Shown piece by piece: positions 44,594 through 52,016 of a stretch of 53,152 bases of DNA. Both the position numbers and the translations under genes were made by a program. The stretch's first letter is position 1. Each line of letters begins with the position of its first letter. A model generated the notes under the pieces. The model did not search any database and was not told the origin of the DNA. It saw nothing but the letters and a program-made list of their open reading frames with translations. The DNA is from Nonomuraea terrae (lineage in GTDB: Bacteria; Actinomycetota; Actinomycetes; Streptosporangiales; Streptosporangiaceae), in the NCBI RefSeq assembly GCF_004348995.1, contig NZ_SMKQ01000037.1:1-53152 (forward strand). The letters run 5' to 3'.

Positions 44594-45337
44594 TCAGTCG
44601 AGGCCGAGGGCCATGAAGCCACCGTCCACGGGGAGGGTGACGCCGGTGATGTAGGCGGCGCGGGGCGAGGCGAGGAAGACGATCGCCTCGGCGATCTCGC
44701 GGGCGCTGCCGAGGCGGCTCAGCGGGACCCGCGCCCCCATCTTGGCGAACTCCTCCTCGCCGATCCCGGCGACCACGTTCTCGGTGTACGTGTGGCCGGG
44801 GGCGACGGCGTTGACCCGGATGCCGCTGCGCCCGAACTCCACCGCCCACGTGCGGGTGAAGGAGTCGACGGCGGCCTTGGAGGCGCCGTACACGGACGTG
44901 GTGACCATGCCGCTCAGGCCGGCGATGCTGGAGACGTTCACGACAGCCCCGCCGCCCCTGGCCGCCATCCCCCGCAGGACGGACTGCGTGAGGAAGTACG
45001 TGCCGCGCACGTTGGTGTCGAGCATCAGGGTGAAGGTGTCGAGGCTCTGGTCGAGGGTGGCCGCGAAGGGGAAGGCGCCGGCGTTGTTCACCAGCACGTC
45101 GACGTCGCCCGCCGCGTCGGCGAGGTGGCGTACCGACTCCAGGTCGCTGAGGTCGGCGGCGACGAACGCGGCCTTGCCGCCGGCGGACTCGATGGCGGTG
45201 ACGGTGTCCGCGCCCTTGGTGGTGTCGCGGCCGGAGACGATCACGTACGCGCCCTGCTCGGCGAGCAGGAGCGCGGTCTCGCGGCCGATGCCGGACGTGC
45301 TGCCTGTGACGAGCGCGGTCTGGCCGTGGAACTGCAT
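44594..45337 (-). CDS. short-chain dehydrogenase/reductase (SDR)
   Basis: A 247-residue classical SDR. TGSTSGIG (11-18), NNAGAFPF, the catalytic Ser in VSSIAG and Tyr/Lys in YGASK are all intact. VSGRDTTKG after the second strand suggests NADP preference. GAGGGG lies 9 nt before the ATG. It is divergent from a second SDR (45593) that is similar in sequence (VLVNxAGxxPFA, AVEFGRSGIRVNAV), so they may be ancient duplicates. Confidence 0.88.
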   Translation of the reverse strand: MQFHGQTALVTGSTSGIGRETALLLAEQGAYVIVSGRDTTKGADTVTAIESAGGKAAFVAADLSDLESVRHLADAAGDVDVLVNNAGAFPFAATLDQSLDTFTLMLDTNVRGTYFLTQSVLRGMAARGGGAVVNVSSIAGLSGMVTTSVYGASKAAVDSFTRTWAVEFGRSGIRVNAVAPGHTYTENVVAGIGEEEFAKMGARVPLSRLGSAREIAEAIVFLASPRAAYITGVTLPVDGGFMALGLD

Positions 45338-45592
45338 GGCAGAACACCCCTCTCAGGGGCTTGATTCACAATAAATGGCGAGTCATCGACATAACTGGCC
45401 GATGCGCCGGACGATTCCGGCCTGGCCATCACGCCGTCTTATGCCCGCGACAGGCCCTTTCCTACGTGGTGCCGTACCAAAAGCGCGGTCTTCTCTATGG
45501 CGGTCATAAGGCGGCGCTATGGAAAGGCCGGAAGTTCCCTCAGCGGGCGCGGCTTACATCCCTCGACACCGATCCTCAAGAGGGAGACGACA

Positions 45593-46342
45593 ATGGCGGA
45601 AAACGAGCTGTCGGGAACGGGCGCCCTGGTCACCGGGGCCACGAAGGGCATCGGGCGGGAGACGGCGCACGTGCTGGCCCGGCTCGGCGCGCACGTGGTG
45701 CTGTCGGGCCGGGACGAGCAGCAGGGCAAGCAGATCGTCGAGGACATCCGCGCGCAGGGCGGCCAGGCCGACTTCGTGGCGGCGACGCTGCGCGACGAGC
45801 CCTCCGCACGCGCCCTCGGGCGGACCGCGACCGGGATCCTCGGCAAGGTGGACGTGCTGGTGAACAGCGCCGGCATCTACCCGTTCGCGCCGACGGTCGA
45901 GATGACCCAGCAGGACTTCCACGACGTCTACGCCATCAACGTCATGGCGCCCTTCTTCCTGGTGGCCGAGCTGGCTCCCGGGATGGCCGAGCGCGGCAGG
46001 GGCTCCATCGTCAACGTGACGACGATGGTGGCGGAGTACGGCCACGCGGGCTACAGCCTGTACGGCTCCAGCAAGGCCGCGGTCGCGCAGCTGACGAAGG
46101 CGTGGGCGGCGGAGTTCGGGCCGAGCGGGGTGCGGGTCAACGCCGTGAGCCCCGGGCCGACGCGTACCGAGGGCACCGCCCCCATGGGCGACGCCCTGGT
46201 CGCCCTGGCGAGCACCCTGCCCGCCGGGCGTCCTGCGGCGCCGCAGGAGATCGCCGAGGCGATCGCCTTCCTGGCCTCGCCGCGGGCGAGCTTCATCCAC
46301 GGCACGACGCTGCACGTCGACGGCGGTCGCTGGGCCGTCTGA
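45593..46342 (+). CDS. short-chain dehydrogenase/reductase (SDR)
   Basis: A 249-residue classical SDR with TGATKGIG (14-21), NSAGIYPFAP, VTTMVA replacing the usual catalytic Ser region (Thr-Thr-Met), and intact YGSSK. The Ser-to-Thr change at the catalytic Ser position is worth noting. AGGGAGA lies about 8 nt before ATG 45593; the frame opens at 45497. The 255-bp gap to the divergent SDR holds no gene. A strong terminator follows. Confidence 0.87.
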   Translation: MAENELSGTGALVTGATKGIGRETAHVLARLGAHVVLSGRDEQQGKQIVEDIRAQGGQADFVAATLRDEPSARALGRTATGILGKVDVLVNSAGIYPFAPTVEMTQQDFHDVYAINVMAPFFLVAELAPGMAERGRGSIVNVTTMVAEYGHAGYSLYGSSKAAVAQLTKAWAAEFGPSGVRVNAVSPGPTRTEGTAPMGDALVALASTLPAGRPAAPQEIAEAIAFLASPRASFIHGTTLHVDGGRWAV

Positions 46343-46352
46343 CCCCCTTTCC

Positions 46353-46392
46353 AGGGCCGCCGCGATCCGCGGCGGCCCTCCACCCCTTTTTC
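46353..46392 (+). terminator. terminator after the second SDR
   Basis: A perfect 12-bp stem AGGGCCGCCGCG/CGCGGCGGCCCT (46353-46364 with 46368-46379), a 3-nt loop, then CCACCCCTTTTTTC. Confidence 0.9.
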
Positions 46393-46409
46393 GCACCCTA
46401 GGAGAATGG

Positions 46410-46703
46410 ATGACCATGCCCTTGGCCGACGCCAGTGACATGTTCGTGGTGCACACCATGTTCCGCCGCGAGTTCGGCTCCATGCCGGGGCTGGTGCGCG
46501 GCGTGGCTGCGGGCGACGAACGGAGGGCCGAGGTGGTCGCCGGCCACGTCGCCCTGATCAACGGCGTGCTGCACCACCACCACGCGGGAGAGGACGCGCA
46601 CGTGTGGCCCCGCCTGCTGGAGCGGGTGCCGGCGCCGTGCGGGTGGTACTCGGTCCCGTCGGGGTTCTTGGTGATGCCCGGCTGGGTGAGTGCGTGCGGA
46701 TGA
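46410..46703 (+). pseudogene. truncated hemerythrin-domain protein
   Basis: The first 74 residues (VVHTMFRREFGSMPGLVRGV, then GVLHHHHAGEDAHVWPRLLE) are a good hemerythrin N-half with its iron-binding histidines and Glu. From about 46632 the expected second half, with the HExxE and remaining His ligands, is missing, and the frame runs into reverse-strand SDR sequence. The four-helix bundle cannot be completed. Follows GGAGA by a few nt, so the 5' end is normal. Confidence 0.7.
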
Positions 46704-47085
46704 CGGTGGGATTGACGGTGTTCACCCGGAACGTGCTCTTGAGATTTCCGTCGATGAGAAGGTCCCACGTCTTCTCTCCCAGCTCGGTCAGCGGGCCGGC
46801 GACGGCGGTGCCGGCGTTGTTGGAGGCCGCGTCGAGCCGGCCGAAGCGGCTGACGATCTGGTCGACGACCCTCTTCGCGCCGGCCACGTCGGTGGCGTCG
46901 GCCTCGATGAACAGCGCCTCGCCGCCCACCTTCTCGATCTCCTCGACCACCTCGCGGCCCGCCACGGGCCGCCGCCCGGTGACGGCCACCTTGGCGCCTT
47001 CTCTCGCGAACAGAATCGCGCTGACCCGGCCGATTCCGGTCGTGCCGCCGGTGACCAGCGCCACCTTTCCGTCCAGCAGTCCCAT
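46690..47085 (-). pseudogene. SDR gene with internal deletion and lost C-terminus
   Basis: MGLLDGKVALVTGGTTGIGR begins a normal SDR, continuing through NNAGTAVAGPL to GNLKSTF. It then jumps straight to RVNTVNPTVIRTH, which in intact proteins lies some 60-80 residues later, so the segment with the catalytic Ser-Tyr-Lys is deleted. Homology stops at about 46690 and the frame continues as antisense of the hemerythrin gene to 46558. ATG 47085 is the natural start. Confidence 0.75.
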
Positions 47086-47455
47086 GATCGACCCCCATGG
47101 AGTTTGCATATTCGATTCCATTTACCCCGGGGCCGGAAAACGGCGACCGAGCAGCTACAGCGCACTATGCCCAGGACGGATTCCGTCATCGCCATAGGCC
47201 GCTTCGATGGCCGGCATGACCGCGACGTTTCGCGGTTTTCCCTGTGAGCTCGCGGCGCGCGGGTGCTCGACAGTGTGCCGACGACGAAGAGACAGATGAT
47301 GGTCGCCGGGGCGGCGCTTGGAGCAGATCGGCGACGCCGGCTGCCAGAACCTGCGGACCAGGACAGCGCCCGCGGCAAGGGCATGGCGTTCAAGAGTCAG
47401 TAGTATTTCCCGCTGGAATGGACGTCGGAAGCCCGCTCGTACTGGACGTGGTGAC
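47086..47455. other. 370-bp stretch without a recognisable gene
   Basis: Lies between the SDR remnant and the TmrB-like gene. No ORF reads as a known family and no strong hairpin is seen. Presumably holds both divergent promoters. Confidence 0.5.
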
Positions 47456-47962
47456 GTGATCATCTGGCTGAACGGGACCTTCGGCGCGGGCAAGACCAGC
47501 ACCGCCAGGGAGCTCCTGCCGATCGTGCCTGAGGCCCGCTACTTCGACCCCGAGCAGGTCGGCTACATGTTGCGGACGGTTTCTGAGCTGCCTCGGGTCG
47601 GCGACTTCCAGGACTGGCCGCCGTGGCGCGGCCTCGTCGTGGAGACCGCCGTGCGGTTGCTCGACTACGTGGGCGGTGTGCTGGTGATGCCGCAGACCGT
47701 GCTCGTGGAGGAGTACTGGCGGGAGATCAGCGGCGGGCTGGAGAAGGCCGGGATCCCCGTCCGGCACTTCGTGCTCCACGCCGACCACGACACCCTGGTG
47801 CGGCGGATCAAGGGCGACGAGGAGTCGATCCGGGAATGGCGATTGGGGCATCTCGCGGCGTACCAGGAGGCCTTTCCGTGGCTCAGCCGGGAGGGGCAGG
47901 TCGTGGACACAGGCCGGATGTCGCCGGGTGAGGTGGCGGGGGTTGTCGCGGCTTTCTGTTGA
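47456..47962 (+). CDS. TmrB-like P-loop ATP-binding protein
   Basis: A 168-residue P-loop protein. IIWLNGTFGAGKTSTARELL (Walker A at about 7-14), FDPEQVGYMLR, and VLHADHDTLVRRIKGDE near the C-terminal third resemble the tunicamycin-resistance TmrB/shikimate-kinase-like family. GTG 47456 is chosen because homology starts exactly there; the frame opens at 47318. No convincing ribosome binding site. Resistance function is possible but unproven. Confidence 0.7.
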   Translation: MIIWLNGTFGAGKTSTARELLPIVPEARYFDPEQVGYMLRTVSELPRVGDFQDWPPWRGLVVETAVRLLDYVGGVLVMPQTVLVEEYWREISGGLEKAGIPVRHFVLHADHDTLVRRIKGDEESIREWRLGHLAAYQEAFPWLSREGQVVDTGRMSPGEVAGVVAAFC

Positions 47963-48164
47963 GTGTTCGTCCACAGGTTGGGTGTTCCCGAATAAGTGTT
48001 CTGTGGAGGGCGTTCCTGAGGGGTGCGACAAGGTGGTTCACAGTGGTCGCCGCGGTGCTGGTAAAGGGCGGTTGAGCTGGGGAAACGCATCCGAAGACGG
48101 AGGGTTGGACCTTGCTTGGCGAGGGATTGGCGGAGAGGGCGCGGCCGACCTGTGCGAAGGAGGG

Positions 48165-48193
48165 TTGTCCACAGATTGCAGTGGTTATCCACA
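48165..48193 (+). promoter_or_regulatory. distal pair of perfect DnaA boxes
   Basis: TTGTCCACA (48165-48173) and TTATCCACA (48185-48193), same orientation, 20 bp apart. The second contains the stop codon (TAA, minus) of the GbsR/MarR gene. They lie about 19 kb from oriC. Confidence 0.7.
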
Positions 48194-48646
48194 GACTGTG
48201 GGTGACGTGTCGTCAAGCCTGCGATTCAGTGCGGCGATGGAGCTCCTGGCCGAGCGGATGCGAGCCGTCTGCGCCTCGTCGGCCCAGCCCAGCCGCAGCC
48301 CCTCGGCCGCCAGCCGGTCGAACGCCGTGAACGCGGCCAGCTTCTGCTCGATGATCCGGCTCCAGGCGTCGTCCTCGATCCGGTAGTACACCGTACGGTC
48401 GCCGGGCTTGCGCACCCGGCTGACGACCCGGGCGGACGTCAGCAGCCGCAGGCTCGTGGTGAGCGAGGCCCGGCTCGCCCCGACGGCCCCGGCGATCTCG
48501 GCGGCCGTCTGCTCCGGCGGGTCGCAGGCCATCAGCCAGGCCAGGACGCGGCCGGTGACCGGAGTGAGCCCCCACTCCCCTGAGACGAACGCCGCCACCC
48601 GCTCGACCCAGTCGAGCACCTTCGTCAGGTCAGGACCGTCCCGCAT
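48185..48646 (-). CDS. GbsR/MarR-type transcriptional regulator
   Basis: A 153-residue regulator. The GbsR-like opening VERVAAFVSGEWGLTPVTGRVLAWLMACDPPEQT is followed by a winged HTH (about 48-95; AEIAGAVGASRASLTTSLRLL and RKPGDRTVYYRI) and a dimerisation helix. TAGTCT lies about 5 nt upstream of the ATG with no Shine-Dalgarno, so it is probably leaderless. The effector and targets are unknown. Lies directly downstream of the PaiB-like gene (9 bp), possibly co-transcribed with it. Confidence 0.8.
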   Translation of the reverse strand: MRDGPDLTKVLDWVERVAAFVSGEWGLTPVTGRVLAWLMACDPPEQTAAEIAGAVGASRASLTTSLRLLTSARVVSRVRKPGDRTVYYRIEDDAWSRIIEQKLAAFTAFDRLAAEGLRLGWADEAQTARIRSARSSIAALNRRLDDTSPTVCG

Positions 48647-48655
48647 GCGGCCAGA

Positions 48656-49285
48656 CTAACCCGCACCGCTTCCGGCTTCCCTGCTGCGCTGCCGCTCCAG
48701 GACCGCCGCGTCGCCCGGCAGCCCCCGCTCGGCGAGCCCCGCGGCCACCCGCGTGCGAAGCGCGGCCGGCTTGTGGTCGTCGTACTTGAACTTGGCCCGC
48801 ACGTCCACGACCTCCAGCCGCAGGCCGCGGATCGCCGACAGATTCTTGTGGTACGGGCCCGCGTCGGCGGCGACCTCGCCGTGGTCGCCGTCCGGCTGGT
48901 GGTGGGCGAGCTGGCGGCGCAGGATGTCCGCCTTGCCCTCCCGGTCGTCCACGATGTGCGCCCGGCAGACGAGCTGGACCGCCGCGTAGTAGCTGGTCGG
49001 CACCCCGGTCTCCGGGGAGTCGGAGCGCCAGCCGGTGGGGATGTAGGCGTACTCGTCGTGCACGCTCACCACCGCCGCCGGATTGGCCTCCAGCGCCGCC
49101 CAGATCGGGTTCGGCCTGGCCAGGTGGAGCACGACCTCGTCGCCGTCGTACCGGAAGTGCGTCGGCACCACCACCGGGGCGCCCCCGTCCACGCCGTTGG
49201 CAGCGAGTTGCCCGAAGTCGCGCGTACGCAGCCAGCTCCGCCATTCGTCGTCGTCGCGGGCGGCATCCCAAGGATGGATGAGCAC
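48656..49285 (-). CDS. PaiB-like FMN-binding split-barrel protein
   Basis: A 209-residue FMN-binding negative regulator-type protein. It has LIHPWDAARDDDEWRSWL at the start, THFRYDGDEVVLHLARPNP, WRSDSPETGVPTSYYAAVQL and a KNLSAIRGLRLEV motif where PaiB has its conserved helix. B. subtilis PaiB influences sporulation and protease genes; enzymes of this fold can also bind haem. Divergent from a MocR regulator (26 bp between starts), a pairing that suggests vitamin B6-dependent control. Confidence 0.8.
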   Translation of the reverse strand: MLIHPWDAARDDDEWRSWLRTRDFGQLAANGVDGGAPVVVPTHFRYDGDEVVLHLARPNPIWAALEANPAAVVSVHDEYAYIPTGWRSDSPETGVPTSYYAAVQLVCRAHIVDDREGKADILRRQLAHHQPDGDHGEVAADAGPYHKNLSAIRGLRLEVVDVRAKFKYDDHKPAALRTRVAAGLAERGLPGDAAVLERQRSREAGSGAG

Positions 49286-49300
49286 ATTTGCCTCTTTGTA

Positions 49301-49326
49301 TTAGTACATAATGGGATTTGTGCTAG
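49301..49326. promoter_or_regulatory. operator-like inverted repeat at the PaiB/MocR divergent start
   Basis: TTAGTACA (49301-49308) and TGTGCTAG (49319-49326) form an imperfect dyad (6 of 8) across the MocR ATG at 49311. TACATA nearby would serve as -10 for a leaderless or nearly leaderless transcript. MocR regulators usually bind their own promoters. Confidence 0.45.
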
Positions 49327-50648
49327 AAAATTACACGATCGCCGGTGGGACGGCCAGTGAGATCGCGGCCGGTCTCGAGGTCGCCGTGTCCGAGGGACGC
49401 CTCGCGCCGGGCGTGCTCCTGCCGCCGGTGCGCGAGATCGCCGCGCGCGCCGGGGTCAGCGCGGGCACGGCCGCGGCGGCGTACCGGCTGCTGCGTGAGC
49501 GCGGCGTCGTGGAGACGGCCGGGCGGCGCGGCACCCGCGTCAGGCCCCGGCCGGCCAGCACGTTGCGGGAGGAGATCCGCATCGAGGCGCCACCGGGCGT
49601 GCGTGACCTGGCCACCGGCAACCCCGATCCCGCGCTGCTCCCTCCCCTGCACGAGGCGCTGGCGGCCGCGGCCCGCGCGCACGAGGAACGTCCCGCCATG
49701 TACGGCACCGGCGACGACGAGGAACTCCTCGTACTGGCCGGGGAACGCCTGCGGGCGGACGGTGTCCCCGAAGGGCCGCTGGCGATCACGTCGGGCACCC
49801 TCGACGCGGTGGAGCGCGTGCTCGCCGCCCACCTGCGACCGGGCGACCCGATCGCCGTCGAGGACCCCGGCTGGACGGCGCTGCTCGACCTCGTCACCGT
49901 GCTCGGGCTGCGTCCGGTGCCGATGCGGCTCGACGACGACGGCCCGCTCCCGGGCGAGCTCGCCCGAGCCCTGCGTGCGGGCGCGCGGGCGGTCGTCATC
50001 ACGGCGCGCGCCCAGAACCCCACCGGCGCGGCCGTCACCGCAGCCCGCGCCGCCGAGCTGCGGGCAGCTCTGGCGGCCTACCCCGAGGTGCTGCTGATCG
50101 AGGACGACCACGGCTCCGGGTTCGTGGACCTCCCCCTGCACCCGCTGGCCGGCTCGGCGAACCGGTGGATCCTCATCCGGTCCACGGCCAAGGCGTTCGG
50201 GCCCGACCTGCGGCTCGCCCTGATCACCGGCGACCCGGTCACGCTGGGCCGGCTGCGCGGGCGTCAGCAGCTGGCCGCGGGCTGGGTCAGCCACCTGCTG
50301 CAGCGCGCCGTCGCCCATCTCTGGCGTACGGAGGCGGTGGACACCGCGGCGGTCGCGGCGGCGTACGGCAGCCGGCGGGACGGCCTGGTCGAGGCGCTCG
50401 CCGGGCACGGCGTGCGCGCGCACGGTCGCAGCGGGCTGAACGTGTGGATCCCCGTCGCCGACGAGACCACCGCGATCACCCGGCTGCTCCCCCGCGGCTG
50501 GGCCTGCGCGCCCGGCGCCCGCAACCGGATCGGCTCGCCGCCCGGTCTGCGCGTGACCGTCTCGTCCCTGCGCCCCGAGGAGATCGAGCCGCTCGCGGCC
50601 GACCTGGCCGCCGCACTGCTCCCGGCCGCCGAGGGCCGTTACGGCTGA
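49311..50648 (+). CDS. MocR/PdxR-family GntR-aminotransferase regulator
   Basis: A 445-residue chimera. The GntR winged helix (about 12-75; PPVREIAARAGVSAGTAAAAYRLLRERGVVET) is fused to a class I aminotransferase domain (about 95-440) with ARAQNPTGAAV, LIEDDHGSGFVD and the PLP lysine Lys294 in RSTAKAFGPDLRLAL. In place of the usual PYPP-type residues the barrel is shorter. No ribosome binding site precedes ATG 49311; the GTG 49320 is the alternative start. Expected to regulate the divergent PaiB-like gene. Confidence 0.86.
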   Translation: MGFVLENYTIAGGTASEIAAGLEVAVSEGRLAPGVLLPPVREIAARAGVSAGTAAAAYRLLRERGVVETAGRRGTRVRPRPASTLREEIRIEAPPGVRDLATGNPDPALLPPLHEALAAAARAHEERPAMYGTGDDEELLVLAGERLRADGVPEGPLAITSGTLDAVERVLAAHLRPGDPIAVEDPGWTALLDLVTVLGLRPVPMRLDDDGPLPGELARALRAGARAVVITARAQNPTGAAVTAARAAELRAALAAYPEVLLIEDDHGSGFVDLPLHPLAGSANRWILIRSTAKAFGPDLRLALITGDPVTLGRLRGRQQLAAGWVSHLLQRAVAHLWRTEAVDTAAVAAAYGSRRDGLVEALAGHGVRAHGRSGLNVWIPVADETTAITRLLPRGWACAPGARNRIGSPPGLRVTVSSLRPEEIEPLAADLAAALLPAAEGRYG

Positions 50649-50673
50649 CGCGAAAAGCGGCATAATCCCGCTG

Positions 50674-51393
50674 ATGCCGAAATTTCAGGACCTGGCGGAG
50701 TATGCGGCGATAATCGCGCCCGTCATCGGCGCGGCCTACGTCAACGTGCACGCGGCGGCGGCCCGGGCGGTCGCCGACCTGGCCGAGGCGTCGGACGTGA
50801 CCCCCGGCTTCCTGTCGGACCTGCGCTTCACACTCCCCCGGCGCCCGCTCTCCCGCCGCGACCTGGCCACGATCTACCGGTACGGCGACCCGGCCGACCA
50901 CGCGGCCGGCGTCGAGGAGCACCTGCGCGAGGGAACCCTGGCCGAGGACGCCGACGGCACGCTGCGGCTCGCGGGCCGGGGTCTCGCGTTCGTCCGCCGG
51001 CTCTACGAGCTGCACGGGAAGGCGGCCGCGCGCGTCTGGGCGGGCAACGACCTGCCGGGCCTGGCCGAGCTGGCCGGCCGGGTGCTCGACGGGGCCGAGC
51101 GGCTGCCGGGCGGCGCGCTGGAGCTGGTCGCGCCGCCGTACGAGCCGGACGGGGCGGGGCCTGGGCTGCTGCTGTTCAACCGGCTCTCCGCGCTGCGCTA
51201 CCACCGGGCCGACGCCCACGCCGCGGCCTGGCGGGCGGCGGGCCTGTCGGCGGCCGAGATCGTCGGCCTGCCGGACGGGCAGCTGCGCGCCGAGATCGAG
51301 GCGGAGACCAACGGGGTGGCCGGAGCGCCGTACGGACTCTTGTCGGACGCCGAGCGCGAGACGCTCTATGAAGGCCTGCTGAGACTCGTCTAG
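50674..51393 (+). CDS. SCO6745/SalK-type HTH_67 protein
   Basis: A 239-residue all-helical protein. It has LFNRLSALRYHRADAHAAAWRAAGL (about 168-192), a stretch I associate with the SCO6745/SalK family, preceded by two winged-helix-like segments (about 65-110). The ATG at 50674 has no strong Shine-Dalgarno. The family's function is not established; it occurs near regulators and biosynthetic clusters. My family call rests on one motif. Confidence 0.6.
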   Translation: MPKFQDLAEYAAIIAPVIGAAYVNVHAAAARAVADLAEASDVTPGFLSDLRFTLPRRPLSRRDLATIYRYGDPADHAAGVEEHLREGTLAEDADGTLRLAGRGLAFVRRLYELHGKAAARVWAGNDLPGLAELAGRVLDGAERLPGGALELVAPPYEPDGAGPGLLLFNRLSALRYHRADAHAAAWRAAGLSAAEIVGLPDGQLRAEIEAETNGVAGAPYGLLSDAERETLYEGLLRLV

Positions 51394-51424
51394 AAGTGAT
51401 GTCCCCGCTGCGTGGGGGGACTTC
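51393..51424 (+). terminator. hairpin after the HTH_67-like gene
   Basis: GAAG...GTCCCC pairs with GGGGAC...CTTC as a two-part stem around a 7-nt loop (51393-51424). No U-tract. It separates the gene from the USP. Confidence 0.55.
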
Positions 51425-51497
51425 GGAGTTCCCAAAGTGCCACCTCCCGGTAACAGGCCAAGAGGCGCACTATGGTCGTACTTCAACAGGAGGCACC

Positions 51498-52016
51498 GTG
51501 GAACAGGATCTGCCCGGCGGTGCGCGGCTGGTCGTCGGAGTCGACGAGTCACCGGCCGCGCGCTGGGCGCTGGCCTGGGCCATCGGGGCGGCCAGGCTGC
51601 ACCGGATGGCCATCGTGGCCGTGCACGTCAGCCGCGCGCCTGTCCACCCCTTTCCTGAGGCGTTGCCCGTCCAGCACGCCATCCGGGCAGGGGAGGAGGC
51701 GCGCTGCGCCGAGGTGATCGAGGGCGTGTTCGAGGACGTCGCGGGCGGGATTCCCGACGACGTGACGACCGTCGTCGTCGCCCGGGTCGGCGACCCCGGC
51801 TACCACCTCGTCGATCTGGCGCGCGAAGGAGATCTGCTGGTGCTGGGCCGGGGGAGACGCGGGCTGGTCAGCCGCATCTTCCTGCCCTCGACCAGCATGT
51901 ACTGCGCGCGGCACGCGCGTACGACCGTCGTCATCGTCAAGCAGCCGACACCGCCCGACGACCCGGAGATGTCAGAAGCGCGCGGCCGGCGGTTCTGGAC
52001 CCGCCGACATCCGTGA
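51498..52016 (+). CDS. universal stress protein (UspA family)
   Basis: A 172-residue USP. LVVGVDESPAARWALAWAIG opens the fold, and GRGRRGLVSRIFLPSTS matches the G-x2-G-x9-G(S/T) ATP-binding motif. GGAGG lies 5 nt before GTG 51498; the open frame begins at 51396. A basic tail (GRRFWTRRHP) extends past the family's usual end. Overlaps the convergent MocR-type gene by 45 bp. Confidence 0.85.
   Translation: MEQDLPGGARLVVGVDESPAARWALAWAIGAARLHRMAIVAVHVSRAPVHPFPEALPVQHAIRAGEEARCAEVIEGVFEDVAGGIPDDVTTVVVARVGDPGYHLVDLAREGDLLVLGRGRRGLVSRIFLPSTSMYCARHARTTVVIVKQPTPPDDPEMSEARGRRFWTRRHP

Noticed and set aside
45361..46401. 346-codon plus-strand frame over the second SDR
   Set aside because: Out of frame with the SDR motifs; Arg/Gly-rich shadow.
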